Counted from the stretch's first letter, positions 10,042 through 18,888 are shown. The stretch: 64,000 nucleotides of DNA from Alphaproteobacteria bacterium (GCA_030424975.1 JAUHVY010000001.1:307093-371092); one strand, 5' to 3'. Translations and numbers: made by a program. The notes: a model not told the origin generated them from the letters alone.

Positions 10042-10584
10042 ATGTCAGCCCCTAAAGAAACAGAACAACATGGTGAAACACGCCGTGACTTTATGGCAAT
10101 ACTGGCCGGCGCATTCGGTGCGATCGGTGGAGCATTCGCAGTATGGCCGATGATCAACTCGCTAAATCCTGCGAAGGATACGTTGGCGCTATCAACAATT
10201 GAAGTTGATTTATCGCAAATTCAAAAAGGTCAATCGAAGACAGTGATGTGGCAGGGTAAGCCGGTTTTCATCCGTCACCGTACGGAAGAAGAGATTACCG
10301 AGGCACGTGAAGTGGATGTACAGTCTTTGACAGATAAGCAATCAGATGAAGATCGTGTGCAAAAGCCGGAGTGGTTGGTTGCTGTTGGTGTGTGCACACA
10401 TTTGGGCTGTATTCCTCAGGGGCAAAAGCAAACAGATAATCACGGTGATTATGACGGGTGGTTCTGTCCATGTCACGGATCACATTATGATACATCAGGA
10501 CGTATTCGAAAGGGTCCGGCGCCGAAAAATTTGGCTGTGCCACCTTATGAATTCCTCAATGACACTACAATCAAGATTGGATAA
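10042..10584 (+). CDS. petA: ubiquinol-cytochrome c reductase Rieske iron-sulfur subunit
   Basis: The 2Fe-2S subunit of the bc1 complex. A twin-arginine leader and anchor (TRRDFMAIL, 13-21, then a hydrophobic segment) is followed by the globular domain with CTHLGC (118-123) and CPCHGSHYD (142-150), which supply the two Cys and two His cluster ligands and the disulfide pair. The ATG at 10042 is preferred to one nine codons upstream because AAAGAGG precedes it and this N-terminus matches the family. It begins the petABC operon; petB starts 11 bases after the stop. Confidence 0.96.
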   Translation: MSAPKETEQHGETRRDFMAILAGAFGAIGGAFAVWPMINSLNPAKDTLALSTIEVDLSQIQKGQSKTVMWQGKPVFIRHRTEEEITEAREVDVQSLTDKQSDEDRVQKPEWLVAVGVCTHLGCIPQGQKQTDNHGDYDGWFCPCHGSHYDTSGRIRKGPAPKNLAVPPYEFLNDTTIKIG

Positions 10585-10595
10585 GGATAAGTAAA

Positions 10596-12191
10596 ATGGG
10601 AAGCGGACCACGCGAAGAATTTGATAACCCTGTGGTTGAATGGATTGATTCCAGGATGCCGATTTTTACGATGTTGCAAAAGGAATACGGTGTATTCCCG
10701 ACGCCGAAGAACTTTAACTGGTTCTGGAATTTCGGTGCGATTGCAATGTTTATGCTTATGACGATGATCGTAACAGGCATTTTCCTTGCGATGCATTACA
10801 CGGCGAATACTGAACTGGCATTCGATAGCGTTGAGCGTATTACGCGTGACGTTAACGGTGGTTGGTTGCTCCGTAATATTCATATGAACGGTGCGTCGTT
10901 CTTCTTTATTGCTGTTTATATCCATATTTTCCGCGGTATGTATTACGGGTCGTATAAACGCCCGCGTGAACTTCTGTGGATTTTAGGTGTGGTCATTTTC
11001 TTGCTTATGATGGCAACGGCCTTTATCGGTTACGTTCTTCCTTGGGGGCAGATGAGCCTTTGGGGTGCGACGGTTATCACAAACTTGTTCTCGGCAATTC
11101 CGTTTGTCGGTGAAGACATCAGAACGCTTCTATGGGGTGGTTTTGCCGTTGATAACCCGACATTGACACGTTTCTTTGCGCTTCACTACTTATTGCCGTT
11201 TGTTATCTTTGCCGTTGTATTTTTGCACGTATGGGCATTGCACGTAACGGGCTCTAATAACCCGCTTGGTATTGATGTGAAGGGTCCGCAAGACACCTTG
11301 CCGTTTAACCCGTATTACACAATGAAGGATATTTTCGGTCTGATCTTATTTATTATTGTCTATGCGTTCTTTGTATTTTATGCACCGGATTCACTCGGAC
11401 ACCCTGATAACTACACTCCGGCGAACCCGTTGGTGACCCCGCCGCATATCGTTCCTGAGTGGTACTTCTTGCCGTTCTATGCGATCTTGCGTGCGATCAC
11501 GTTCAACTTCAATATCTACATGCTTGCAGGTGTTGCGTTGTTAGCGGTGTTTATGGTCGAGTTTATCTGGAGACATTCACCTAAATATCTTGGTAAGAGT
11601 GCTGGTATCGCATTATTGGTAATAGGTGGTGCGTTGGCATTGTTCGGTCTTCTCGCTGGCTTTAATCAGCATTGGACAATTCCGTTCACAGATATGCCTA
11701 TTCCTTTAACATCTGCTGAAACATCTCCAATCTCGGCGAAACTTGGTGGTGTGTTGGCGATGTTCGGCTCTATCGGTTTGTTAGTGATCTTGCCATGGCT
11801 TGATAATCACCCGATCCGCTCGGCGCGTTTCCGTCCGCTATTCCGCATTTTTGTGATTGTGTTCACGTTCTCTGTGTTTGTTCTCGGTTATGCCGGTTCA
11901 CAACCTGCTGACCGTGTGTATTGGTCAACATGTATCGGTGATGCACAAGCGTGTGAAGTATTGGCGCATGGCGCAGGTCATGGTGCAGCAGCACATCACG
12001 AAGCAGATGCAGGCGCGGAGCCATTGGTGTTGAAATTCGATAACACGATGTTGGCGCAAGCGTTCACAGGTGTCTACTTCCTATTCTTCCTAATTATCTT
12101 GCCGCTTTTGAGCCGTTTTGAAAAAGGCCGTGAGCTACCGACTTCTATTCATGAAGCCGTATTGGCAAAAAAACAAAAAGCAGGAGCATAA
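10596..12191 (+). CDS. petB: cytochrome b of the bc1 complex, with two internal insertions
   Basis: Membrane subunit carrying the two b hemes and both quinone sites. Conserved parts include [14 protein letters not shown], the Qo motif [14 protein letters not shown], and the late [16 protein letters not shown]. The protein is 531 residues, against about 400-430 in most alphaproteobacteria. The excess is in two places. After AILRAITF (about residue 300) come about 75 residues with two extra hydrophobic stretches, before [14 protein letters not shown]. Between the last two helices is a loop of about 35 extra residues rich in His and Ala ([19 protein letters not shown]). The frame is intact through both, so they are not sequencing errors. 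petC starts five bases downstream. Confidence 0.95.
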   Translation: MGSGPREEFDNPVVEWIDSRMPIFTMLQKEYGVFPTPKNFNWFWNFGAIAMFMLMTMIVTGIFLAMHYTANTELAFDSVERITRDVNGGWLLRNIHMNGASFFFIAVYIHIFRGMYYGSYKRPRELLWILGVVIFLLMMATAFIGYVLPWGQMSLWGATVITNLFSAIPFVGEDIRTLLWGGFAVDNPTLTRFFALHYLLPFVIFAVVFLHVWALHVTGSNNPLGIDVKGPQDTLPFNPYYTMKDIFGLILFIIVYAFFVFYAPDSLGHPDNYTPANPLVTPPHIVPEWYFLPFYAILRAITFNFNIYMLAGVALLAVFMVEFIWRHSPKYLGKSAGIALLVIGGALALFGLLAGFNQHWTIPFTDMPIPLTSAETSPISAKLGGVLAMFGSIGLLVILPWLDNHPIRSARFRPLFRIFVIVFTFSVFVLGYAGSQPADRVYWSTCIGDAQACEVLAHGAGHGAAAHHEADAGAEPLVLKFDNTMLAQAFTGVYFLFFLIILPLLSRFEKGRELPTSIHEAVLAKKQKAGA

Positions 12192-12196
12192 TATAA

Positions 12197-12973
12197 ATGT
12201 TGGTACGTAATATTTTCTTTGCCGTTGTTCTGGCCGTTGCGCCTGTATCATCTGCCTTTGCTTCCGGGGGAGATACTCCGACACCACCTTCACAAAGCTG
12301 GCAATTCGAAGAAGGCTTGTTCGGCATGTATGGAACATATGACAAGGCGGCGTTACAGCGCGGTTACAAAATTTACCGTGAAGTATGTTCATCATGTCAC
12401 AGCATGAAACGCATTTACTTCCGCAATCTTGAGGCTCTTGGTTACAATGAAAACCAAATCAAAGCGATTGCAGCGGAATACACCGTTGAGGACGGGCCGA
12501 ACGAAGAAGGTGATATGTTTGATCGCACGGCTATACCAAGCGATGCATTTATTTCACCTTTTGCCAATGATAACGCAGCGAAGTTTGCGAATGGCGGTGC
12601 TTTACCTCCTGATTTGTCCTTGATTACCAAGGCGCGTGCAAACGGTTCTAACTATGTTTATGCGTTGTTGACCGGGTATGAAGAAGCGCCGCACGGTGCA
12701 GACCTTGCACAAGGGCAGCATTGGAACAAGTATTTCGCAGGACATAAGCTATCTATGGCACCACCATTGATGGACGGTCAGGTGACATATGAAGACGGTA
12801 CGCCTGAAACATTGGAGCAATATTCACGTGATATCGTGCAATTCTTGACTTGGGCGGCTGACCCGCACATGGAGGCACGTAAAAAAGCCGGTTTCCGTGT
12901 TTTGGTTTTCTTGATTTTGTTTGCGGGTATTATGTATGCCGTGAAGAAACGCACATGGGCAGATTTGCATTAA
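12197..12973 (+). CDS. petC: cytochrome c1 of the bc1 complex
   Basis: The periplasmic c-type cytochrome of the bc1 complex. A signal peptide (about 1-22, ending AFA) is followed by the heme-attachment motif CSSCH at 64-68. The Met axial ligand sits in KLSMAPPLMDG. A single C-terminal anchor helix (VLVFLILFAGIMYAV) ends in KKRTWADLH. The length, 258 residues, is ordinary. It is the last gene of petABC; an inverted repeat with a T-run follows the operon. Confidence 0.96.
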   Translation: MLVRNIFFAVVLAVAPVSSAFASGGDTPTPPSQSWQFEEGLFGMYGTYDKAALQRGYKIYREVCSSCHSMKRIYFRNLEALGYNENQIKAIAAEYTVEDGPNEEGDMFDRTAIPSDAFISPFANDNAAKFANGGALPPDLSLITKARANGSNYVYALLTGYEEAPHGADLAQGQHWNKYFAGHKLSMAPPLMDGQVTYEDGTPETLEQYSRDIVQFLTWAADPHMEARKKAGFRVLVFLILFAGIMYAVKKRTWADLH

Positions 12974-13005
12974 TTGCGAAAGAAATAAGAGTTTAAATAA
13001 TTTAA

Positions 13006-13047
13006 TAAGCGTGCCTTGTTGTGTATAATAAGGCGCGCTTTTTATTA
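13006..13047 (+). terminator. terminator after petABC
   Basis: A stem of AAGCGTGCCTT pairing with AAGGCGCGCTT (one G-T type mismatch) is followed by TTTTTATTA. It fits a rho-independent terminator for petABC and lies in front of the DUF924 gene. Confidence 0.6.
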
Positions 13048-13063
13048 TCTAAGGGGATGTTTG

Positions 13064-13615
13064 TTGCGGGATACCAAGCAAGAAGTTTTAAGTTTTTGGT
13101 TTGAGGAAACATTGCCACAGCAATGGTTTCAAAAAAATGAAAGCTTTGATCAAGAGATTAAAGAGCGTTTTATGGTGACTTATGAAATGGCGCGCAAAGA
13201 TTTATGTACCGATTGGGTGAAAAATGCCGATGGTGTTTTGGCACTGTGTATTGTTTTAGATCAATTTCCACGCAATATGTTTCGTGATAGCCCTAAAGCC
13301 TTTGAAACGGATGATAAAATACTCGGTATCGTAAAGGAGGGCATTAATAAAGGCTTCGATAGCATTTTAGCCCCAGTAAAACGTCGTTTTTTCTATATGC
13401 CTTTTATGCATAGTGAGGATTTAAAAGATCAGACGCGCTGTGTCTCTTTGTTTGAAACCATGAAAAATGACGATCCTATGAGTTACGAATATGCGGTTAA
13501 GCATTTTGAAGTTATTGAAAAATTTGGAAGATTTCCGCATAGAAATAAAGTATTAGGACGTGAAAGCACGGAAGAAGAATTAAAATACCTTAGTCTTCCC
13601 GGCGCAGGATTCTAG
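13064..13615 (+). CDS. DUF924 family protein
   Basis: The protein is about 183 residues. The family signature is visible throughout: [15 protein letters not shown] at the N-terminus, [23 protein letters not shown] in the middle, [12 protein letters not shown], and [21 protein letters not shown] at the end. DUF924 proteins are helical, TPR-like, and of unknown biochemical role. TTG at 13064 is chosen as start because AAGGGGA lies seven bases before it; an adjacent TTG at 13061 is equally possible, and no ATG is in frame. The gene stands alone between petC and DUF1328. Confidence 0.85.
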   Translation: MRDTKQEVLSFWFEETLPQQWFQKNESFDQEIKERFMVTYEMARKDLCTDWVKNADGVLALCIVLDQFPRNMFRDSPKAFETDDKILGIVKEGINKGFDSILAPVKRRFFYMPFMHSEDLKDQTRCVSLFETMKNDDPMSYEYAVKHFEVIEKFGRFPHRNKVLGRESTEEELKYLSLPGAGF

Positions 13616-13632
13616 AAAATAAGGCCTTTTCA

Positions 13633-13657
13633 GGAACTAAATGCCTTTTGATCCGTT
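13633..13657 (+). promoter_or_regulatory. EcfG-type promoter, GGAAC-N16-CGTT
   Basis: GGAAC at 13633-13637 and CGTT at 13654-13657 match the alphaproteobacterial general-stress sigma consensus exactly. It is 38 bases upstream of the DUF1328 start and on the same strand. The assignment to the ECF factor in this window is an inference. Confidence 0.75.
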
Positions 13658-13695
13658 TGCTTATTGTGAATGGAAAAAAAGAAAGGAATTTAGAC

Positions 13696-13872
13696 ATGCT
13701 TGGATGGGCTTTAACATTTTTAGTGGTAGCACTGATTGCAGGTGTACTTGGTTTTGGTGGGATTGCAGCTGTTTCTGCAGAAATCGCACAAATCGTATTT
13801 TTTGTATTTCTTGTGCTGTTCCTTATTTCGGCTCTGGTTGGCGCGCTTCGTGGCCGTACACCACCGGTTTAA
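13696..13872 (+). CDS. DUF1328 small membrane protein
   Basis: A protein of 58 residues beginning [20 protein letters not shown], with two membrane helices separated by AVSAEIAQ and ending ALRGRTPPV. This is the DUF1328 (YtjA-like) pattern, a small inner-membrane protein common in stress regulons of proteobacteria, of unknown function. AAAGGAA lies seven bases before the ATG, which favours this start over an upstream in-frame ATG that would overlap the promoter. An exact EcfG-type promoter precedes it and a strong terminator follows, so it is a single-gene unit. Confidence 0.9.
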   Translation: MLGWALTFLVVALIAGVLGFGGIAAVSAEIAQIVFFVFLVLFLISALVGALRGRTPPV

Positions 13873-13898
13873 CACCGCATTTTAATATTCAGTTTCTC

Positions 13899-13925
13899 AA
13901 AAAAGGCGCATTTGCGCCTTTTTTT
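13899..13925 (+). terminator. rho-independent terminator after DUF1328 gene
   Basis: AAAAAAGGCGCA-TTT-GCGCCTTTTTTT: a perfect GC stem flanked by an A-run and a T-run, able to work in both directions. Confidence 0.85.
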
Positions 13926-13986
13926 CTATGCAGACACCCTTATTCATGCGACATTGACGGATAATTTAAGATATTAGAGAATCCGC

Positions 13987-16224
13987 ATGGACAGAGTTTT
14001 ACTACGCAATTTTATGATATTTGTTTCAATTTTATTGTTCTGTTCAATAGGGTTGATTTTTACCCTGTTAAGTACAAATAAAGACCTTGATAAGACAGAT
14101 CTTCTTATTGAATTGACACAGAACAGAATTATTGAAGCTGAACAGCTTTCGACTGAGATCGAGAGCATGATGTCTGCGCAGCGTGGTTTCTTAATTTCCG
14201 GACAAGAACATTTTTTGGATGAGTATAAGGATCATAAAAAGCGTGTTTCCGATCACTTAGCCTCCTTATCGGAGCTATATGCTAATCGTCCGGCACAAAT
14301 CAGTCGTATTGATGAGATTCGAAATTATTATGTTGAGTTTGCACTAAAATTAGAAGAGCGCTCCCAGGCGAGTGATGAAATTGTTATTCGACCTGATTTT
14401 TTGAATGATATTGTTGTTATTGATGCGATTAAAAGCAACATCGCGGAGACGAACCAAACTATTTTAAAGGATGCGTATAGCAAGCTTGAGCAGCATGTCA
14501 AGAAATTGGATGCAAAGAGAAACTCGTATTTCTCCACATTGATTGTGTCAATTGCTTTCGGAACGATTTTGATTCTTTTGTTGAATTGGTTTCTGTTTAT
14601 GGCGCAACGTAAAAGAACGACTATTCAGGAAAATTTGGAAGATACAGAAAAGCGCTTTGCGACTGTTATTGATGGTACACAAGATGGAATTTACGATTGG
14701 AATTTGAAAGCAGGCGATGTTTTTTATTCTGGGCGTTTCTTTACAATGCTGGGGTATGATCGTAAGTCTGCGACTGAAAATATAGAGACCCTCTATGATT
14801 TGGTGCACGAGGAAGATTTAGAAACATTAAAAAGTTTTGTAAATGATTACCTGAATGGCGATCGTTCTGAATTCATTATAGAATTTCGTATGAAGCATGA
14901 AAAGGGCCAATGGATTTGGGTCCAATCACGTGGTAAAGCAATTTTTGATAAAAAAGGCAATGCGCAGCGTTTGGTCGCCGCGTTAACGGATATTACGCCG
15001 ATTGTACGTGAAAAGGCCATGCTTGAGCGCCAAAAAGAAGAAGCCGAAGATGCAAATCGCGCAAAAACGGATTTTCTTGCGCATATGAGCCATGAGATCA
15101 GAACCCCCCTTACTGCGATTAATGGTATTGCCGAGATTATGACGAAAAATCAGTCTAATCTTGATGACAGGCAGAAGAAGTTGGTTTCTACATTGATGTC
15201 AAGTACATCCACATTAAAAGATCTGGTGAATGATCTTTTGGACTTTTCAAAGATCGAGAGCGGAGAACTTGAGCTTGAGGAGCAACAATTTGAAGTCAGT
15301 GAGATCTTTGAACAGACCATCAGTATGATGTCATTAAAAGCTGCAGAGAAAGGGATTAGTTTCTTGTTTGATTACAAGAAAGTCGAGGCCCTTGAAGTGG
15401 TCGGAGATAAACTTCGCATGCGTCAGATTTTGGTGAATTTGATCGGAAATGCAATTAAGTTTACGGAACAAGGTAGTGTGAAAATCGGTGCCTACATTGA
15501 ACCGCGTCGTGGTGTCGATTGCTTATGTATTGATGTCGCGGATACAGGTATAGGTATTGAGGCGGAAAAGTTTGATATGATTTTCGAACGTTTTAAGCAG
15601 GCCGATACAACAGTTACACGAAAATACGGTGGTACGGGATTAGGGTTGCCGATTTCACGAAATTTAGCACGTTTGATGGGCGGCGATATTGTTATCAGCA
15701 GTGCGATTGACCAAGGAACGACGTTTACGGTTTTCATTCCTATCCGTGAAGGTGAAAGGGTTTCCTTAAAATCTGTAGGTAAAAAAAGCAGTAAGAAACT
15801 CGATGAAAAATTTTCTGCTATCGGAAATGATAACAAACCGATTTTGATCGTGGAGGATTATGAAGGCAATATTGTCGTAATAACCTATGTTTTAGATGAG
15901 GCAGGAATTCCGTATGATGTTGCCAAAAATGGTGAAGAAGCATTAGAAAAATGGTCCGGTAAAAGTTACGCAGCCATTTTGATGGATGTTCAAATGCCCA
16001 AGATGGATGGTTTCACCGCCACAAAACGTATTAGAGAAAACGAAATTACGCAGAATGTAGAGCGCACTCCGATTATCGGTATGACTGCTCATGCTTTGAT
16101 CGGTGATAAAGATAAATGTATTGAGGCGGGAATGGATGAATATATTCCCAAGCCGATTGTCGATGCGGATTTGAAAAAACTTTTGCTTAAGTTTTTGGAC
16201 GAGCCGCAGGATAAAGCGGCATGA
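13987..16224 (+). CDS. hybrid sensor histidine kinase (CHASE3-PAS-HisKA-HATPase-REC)
   Basis: A protein of 745 residues. An N-terminal helix (about 8-30), a CHASE3-type periplasmic helical domain (about 40-180, with MMSAQRGFLISGQEHFLDEY) and a second helix (about 183-205) form the sensor. A PAS domain (about 220-345) follows. The HisKA domain has the phospho-His at residue 369 (HMSHEIRTP), the ATPase has the N box (LVNLIGNAIKFTE) and the G boxes (DTGIGI, GGTGLGLPIS), and the receiver has Asp667 (LMDVQMPKMDG). It is not an HWE-type kinase as often seen feeding PhyR. It converges on the ECF sigma gene, and a response regulator gene lies just beyond that; a functional link is plausible but not shown. 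Confidence 0.93.
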   Translation: MDRVLLRNFMIFVSILLFCSIGLIFTLLSTNKDLDKTDLLIELTQNRIIEAEQLSTEIESMMSAQRGFLISGQEHFLDEYKDHKKRVSDHLASLSELYANRPAQISRIDEIRNYYVEFALKLEERSQASDEIVIRPDFLNDIVVIDAIKSNIAETNQTILKDAYSKLEQHVKKLDAKRNSYFSTLIVSIAFGTILILLLNWFLFMAQRKRTTIQENLEDTEKRFATVIDGTQDGIYDWNLKAGDVFYSGRFFTMLGYDRKSATENIETLYDLVHEEDLETLKSFVNDYLNGDRSEFIIEFRMKHEKGQWIWVQSRGKAIFDKKGNAQRLVAALTDITPIVREKAMLERQKEEAEDANRAKTDFLAHMSHEIRTPLTAINGIAEIMTKNQSNLDDRQKKLVSTLMSSTSTLKDLVNDLLDFSKIESGELELEEQQFEVSEIFEQTISMMSLKAAEKGISFLFDYKKVEALEVVGDKLRMRQILVNLIGNAIKFTEQGSVKIGAYIEPRRGVDCLCIDVADTGIGIEAEKFDMIFERFKQADTTVTRKYGGTGLGLPISRNLARLMGGDIVISSAIDQGTTFTVFIPIREGERVSLKSVGKKSSKKLDEKFSAIGNDNKPILIVEDYEGNIVVITYVLDEAGIPYDVAKNGEEALEKWSGKSYAAILMDVQMPKMDGFTATKRIRENEITQNVERTPIIGMTAHALIGDKDKCIEAGMDEYIPKPIVDADLKKLLLKFLDEPQDKAA

Positions 16225-16225
16225 A

Positions 16226-16260
16226 AAAAGACCTGCAATAATTGATTTGCAGGCCTTTGA
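16226..16260. terminator. bidirectional terminator-like hairpin between kinase and sigma genes
   Basis: GACCTGCAA...TTTGCAGGCC forms an imperfect stem, flanked by AAAAAAG on the left and CCTTT on the right. It sits between two converging genes. Confidence 0.5.
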
Positions 16261-16279
16261 GTTTCTTGTATTGAGAGTT

Positions 16280-16783
16280 TTAAGCTGCCTTAGAGTAAAT
16301 AGGGTCATTAAGATTTAAGGCATCTTTGAGGTTTTCACGGGCACGTGAAACGCGTGATCTGACTGTACCAACAGGTATGTTTAACTTTTTAGATACGTCA
16401 TCATATTTATTTCCGCCAACAAAAATCATCGTCAAAATTTGTCTGTGCTTCTTCGGTAATGTGTTGATGGCTTCACTTACTTTGCGGTATTCCGCTTTAA
16501 CTTCTTGATCTGCATCTACTTTTTGAGTGTTGATGTAGTTTTCAGGATCATATTTTGTTTCAAATTTATTACGGCGTCTGATACCGGAAATAAAGATGTT
16601 GTACATAATTTTTGATGTCCAACCAAACAGGTTTGTGTCTTCTTTAAACAGGTGCTTTTTGACCAATGCTCTTTCAATCGTGTTGTGAAGCAAGTCTTCT
16701 GCATCGTGACGATTTTGTGTTAGCTTATAAGCAAATTTCATTAGCTTTTCAGTTTCCTGCATTAGTGCGTCGTTCGTAAACAT
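16280..16783 (-). CDS. ECF sigma factor, probably EcfG-type general stress sigma
   Basis: A protein of 167 residues with sigma region 2 (FAYKLTQNRHDAEDLLHNTIERAL, read in two overlapping helices at about 17-40) and region 4 (LPKKHRQILTMIFVGG, then GTVRSRVSRARENLKDAL). The region 2 pattern tltxxxxDAEDLxxxTxxRA resembles EcfG. Support for EcfG also comes from context: exact GGAAC-N16/17-CGTT promoters surround it. EcfG factors are normally held by NepR and released by PhyR; neither is visible within this window. It has no such promoter of its own that I can find. Another ECF group remains possible. Confidence 0.82.
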   Translation of the reverse strand: MFTNDALMQETEKLMKFAYKLTQNRHDAEDLLHNTIERALVKKHLFKEDTNLFGWTSKIMYNIFISGIRRRNKFETKYDPENYINTQKVDADQEVKAEYRKVSEAINTLPKKHRQILTMIFVGGNKYDDVSKKLNIPVGTVRSRVSRARENLKDALNLNDPIYSKAA

Positions 16784-16935
16784 TTTTAACCTCTTTATTC
16801 ATTTGTTATGAGAACTACGATAAGGCAGGCATGTATCACGATTTTGTCGCGTATGTTTCACTTCGGTAAAAGTTTGTATCTTTTTTGTAACAAGCATAGT
16901 AAATTGCGTTCATCTTATTTAAGTGACGGGGCAGG

Positions 16936-17670
16936 ATGAACAAGGGCAAAGTTTTAAGTATCGATGATGATGATGGTATACAGCTTGTTGTGAGCGAATA
17001 TTTGCAAGATGATGGATACAATGTCACTCAGGCAAATGATGTTGCCACGGCACTCGTTAAAATTGATCAAGATGTCTTTGATGTCGTTTTATTAGATCTT
17101 ATCTTACCTGATGGGGAGGGGCTAAGCCTTATTCCGCAATTTAAACAAAAGGTACAAACGCCGATTATTGTTGTATCCGGTAAGAGTGATACAATGGAAA
17201 AGGTTGTCTGTTTGGAAATGGGCGCCGATGATTATATCACTAAGCCATTTGAAATGAGGGAGCTTTCCGCACGAATAAAGGCTGTCATGCGCCGATCTGA
17301 TGCCGGCGGGGCAACAAAGGCTGCGGATACGGAAAATAATACATCAGAACAAAAGGCGGAAGTTGTATCCTTTTGTGAGGGGTGGCGTCTTGATCGCGCT
17401 CAATATCAGGTGTTCAAGCCTGATGAATCTTCGGCGGAACTAACAACAGGCGAATTTGTATTGCTTGATGCATTACTGAGTGCTCCCCAAAGAACCCTTA
17501 GCCGTGAGCGCTTATTTGAATTAACCCGCGACGGTGAATATGATGCATATGATCGTGCTATCGACATTCAGGTGGGGCGCCTGCGTAAAAAGCTGCAGGA
17601 TGAGAATGCAGAAATAATTAAAACAGTCCGCGGTGTTGGTTATATGTTTTGCGGAAAAATATCTGCTTAA
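16936..17670 (+). CDS. OmpR-family response regulator
   Basis: A protein of 244 residues: a receiver domain (1-120) with the acidic pair D10/D11, phospho-acceptor Asp54 (VVLLDLILPDGEG) and Lys of TKPFEMREL, a linker of about 30 residues rich in Ala, Glu and Thr, then a winged-helix effector domain ending RAIDIQVGRLRKKLQDE and IKTVRGVGYMF. It is a DNA-binding transcription factor. The neighbouring hybrid kinase is a candidate partner. It is divergent from the sigma gene, with 152 bases between them, and a terminator follows. Confidence 0.93.
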   Translation: MNKGKVLSIDDDDGIQLVVSEYLQDDGYNVTQANDVATALVKIDQDVFDVVLLDLILPDGEGLSLIPQFKQKVQTPIIVVSGKSDTMEKVVCLEMGADDYITKPFEMRELSARIKAVMRRSDAGGATKAADTENNTSEQKAEVVSFCEGWRLDRAQYQVFKPDESSAELTTGEFVLLDALLSAPQRTLSRERLFELTRDGEYDAYDRAIDIQVGRLRKKLQDENAEIIKTVRGVGYMFCGKISA

Positions 17671-17701
17671 AAAATATATTATATATATATAAATAAGTGA
17701 T

Positions 17702-17727
17702 GCGCCGTTTTCGGCGTTTTTTTTTTG
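17702..17727 (+). terminator. terminator after response regulator gene
   Basis: CGCCG-TTTT-CGGCG followed by a run of T residues. Confidence 0.75.
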
Positions 17728-17798
17728 CTATTTGGGGGAACCTATAGCAGGGCATGAATTGTTTGCGTTGTATCGAAACAAAGCAGAAGGATTCGAAT

Positions 17799-18275
17799 AT
17801 GACGCATCATGATGAAAATCAAAAAATCTGGAATATAGTCAAAAAAATTAAAGTCGGTATGTTAACATCAACAAACGGAAGTTCTTATCACGCCCGTCCC
17901 ATGCGCATTGTTCAAGATGAGTATAACGGGGTGTTGTGGTTTTACACGCGCATCGATTCAGATAAAACGAAAGACATCTATACAGACGATAATGTTTGCG
18001 TAACATTTTGCGACCCGAATGATTCTCAGGTTTCATTGTCAGGGGTGGCGCGTCTTTCTATGGATCGGGCATTGATTGATCGCTTTTGGTCGCCATTCGT
18101 TGCGGCATGGTTTCCGGAAGGAAAAGATGACCCCGCATTGGGGGTTTTGGAAATCACAGTCAATAAAGGCGAGATATGGGAGGAGCGAGATAATAAACTT
18201 TTTCAAATGTTAGAAATTATCAAAGCGAATATCTCGGGAAAGCAACCTGACCTTGGTTGTCACGAAAAAATTTAA
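17799..18275 (+). CDS. pyridoxamine 5'-phosphate oxidase-like general stress protein
   Basis: A protein of 158 residues with the split-barrel FMN-binding fold of general stress protein 26 types: KIKVGMLTSTNG, YHARPMRIVQDEYNGVLWF, DNVCVTFCDPND, and a C-terminal region with FWSPFVAAWFPEGKDDP and LGVLEITVNKGEIWE. Members bind flavin and are linked to general stress, but are not the pyridoxine pathway enzyme. The ATG at 17799 has AGAAGGA eight bases upstream and is chosen over an ATG 15 codons earlier. GGAAC occurs at 17737 but with no CGTT at the proper spacing, so its promoter is not assigned. Confidence 0.87.
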   Translation: MTHHDENQKIWNIVKKIKVGMLTSTNGSSYHARPMRIVQDEYNGVLWFYTRIDSDKTKDIYTDDNVCVTFCDPNDSQVSLSGVARLSMDRALIDRFWSPFVAAWFPEGKDDPALGVLEITVNKGEIWEERDNKLFQMLEIIKANISGKQPDLGCHEKI

Positions 18276-18301
18276 GGAACTGTTTTCGTTGATGCTGCGT
18301 T
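18276..18301 (+). promoter_or_regulatory. EcfG-type promoter, GGAAC-N17-CGTT
   Basis: GGAAC at 18276-18280 and CGTT at 18298-18301, exact consensus. It begins immediately after the PNPOx-like stop codon and lies about 60 bases before the entericidin-like gene, which is the first of three very small genes. Confidence 0.75.
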
Positions 18302-18362
18302 GTTGTGACGTATATGACGTGATTTTTATCATGTGGAGAAAAGGACTAGAAAGGAATTACAT

Positions 18363-18503
18363 ATGTTTGGGAAATTGAAATTTTTTACACTGTTTGTTTT
18401 AGCTGCATCAGCTTTGAGCTTGTCAGCGTGTGAAACAATGGAGGGCTTTGGACAGGATGTTGAGAAGGCAGGCCAATCTGTTCAAAACGCTGCAAATGAT
18501 TAA
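18363..18503 (+). CDS. entericidin-like small lipoprotein
   Basis: A protein of 46 residues. Residues 1-22 are a lipoprotein signal ending in LSLSAC (lipobox, Cys at about 23), followed by ETMEGFGQDVEKAGQSVQNAAND. This is the entericidin A/B pattern: a tiny lipoprotein often induced in stationary phase or stress. AGAAAGGA lies eight bases before the ATG. It heads a three-gene run behind an exact EcfG-type promoter. Confidence 0.88.
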   Translation: MFGKLKFFTLFVLAASALSLSACETMEGFGQDVEKAGQSVQNAAND

Positions 18504-18523
18504 TTTTTATGGAGGCGAATATT

Positions 18524-18685
18524 ATGAGTAACAGAAATCTTCTTACCATTATTATCGTTTTATTACTTGGAGTGATTGCTGTTGTTGTGATGAGACAACC
18601 GACCCAATCAAATGCAAGTGGTGTAGGGGATCAAATATCGGAAGGCCTGGAAGAAGTGGCTGATGAGATAGACGATCATACTTAA
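18524..18685 (+). CDS. small single-pass membrane protein
   Basis: A protein of 53 residues: MSNRN, one membrane helix (LLTIIIVLLLGVIAVVVM), then a hydrophilic acidic tail (GLEEVADEIDDHT). GGAGG lies eight bases before the ATG. It sits between the entericidin-like gene and a 23-residue membrane peptide, 20 bases from each, with a terminator after the set. The function is not known; small stress-induced membrane proteins of this shape are common. Confidence 0.75.
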   Translation: MSNRNLLTIIIVLLLGVIAVVVMRQPTQSNASGVGDQISEGLEEVADEIDDHT

Positions 18686-18706
18686 TTATAAGCAGGAGGG
18701 AATAAT

Positions 18707-18778
18707 ATGCGTGGAATACTATTATGGCTAGTCGGTGTGCCGATACCTGTTATTGTATTGATATACTTGATGTTTTAA
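18707..18778 (+). CDS. 23-residue membrane peptide
   Basis: MRGILLWLVGVPIPVIVLIYLMF: a single hydrophobic helix with a central PIP. AGGAGGG precedes the ATG by seven bases, an unusually strong ribosome-binding site for so short a frame. Peptides with this MRGxxxWLxGxPIPxI pattern occur in many proteobacteria and are usually left unannotated. It is the last member of the entericidin-like operon, directly before a terminator. Confidence 0.72.
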   Translation: MRGILLWLVGVPIPVIVLIYLMF

Positions 18779-18783
18779 CAAAA

Positions 18784-18813
18784 TAAGCCTCGTTTTAGAG
18801 GCTTGTTTTTTTT
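18784..18813 (+). terminator. terminator after the three small stress genes
   Basis: AAGCCTC-GTTTTA-GAGGCTT followed by GTTTTTTTT. Confidence 0.85.
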
Positions 18814-18816
18814 GAG

Positions 18817-18842
18817 GGAACTTATGATGTTTGTCGCGCGTT
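18817..18842 (+). promoter_or_regulatory. EcfG-type promoter, GGAAC-N17-CGTT
   Basis: GGAAC at 18817-18821 and CGTT at 18839-18842, exact consensus, four bases after the T-run of the previous terminator and 46 bases before the next start codon. Confidence 0.75.
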
Positions 18843-18888
18843 GGTAATATTAGAATTCAGGTTAAGTGCCAATAGTATGGAGGTTAAG

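Noticed and set aside
17737-17769. GGAAC with CGTT downstream, before the PNPOx-like gene, as another EcfG site
   Set aside because: The spacing is 24 bases instead of 16-17.
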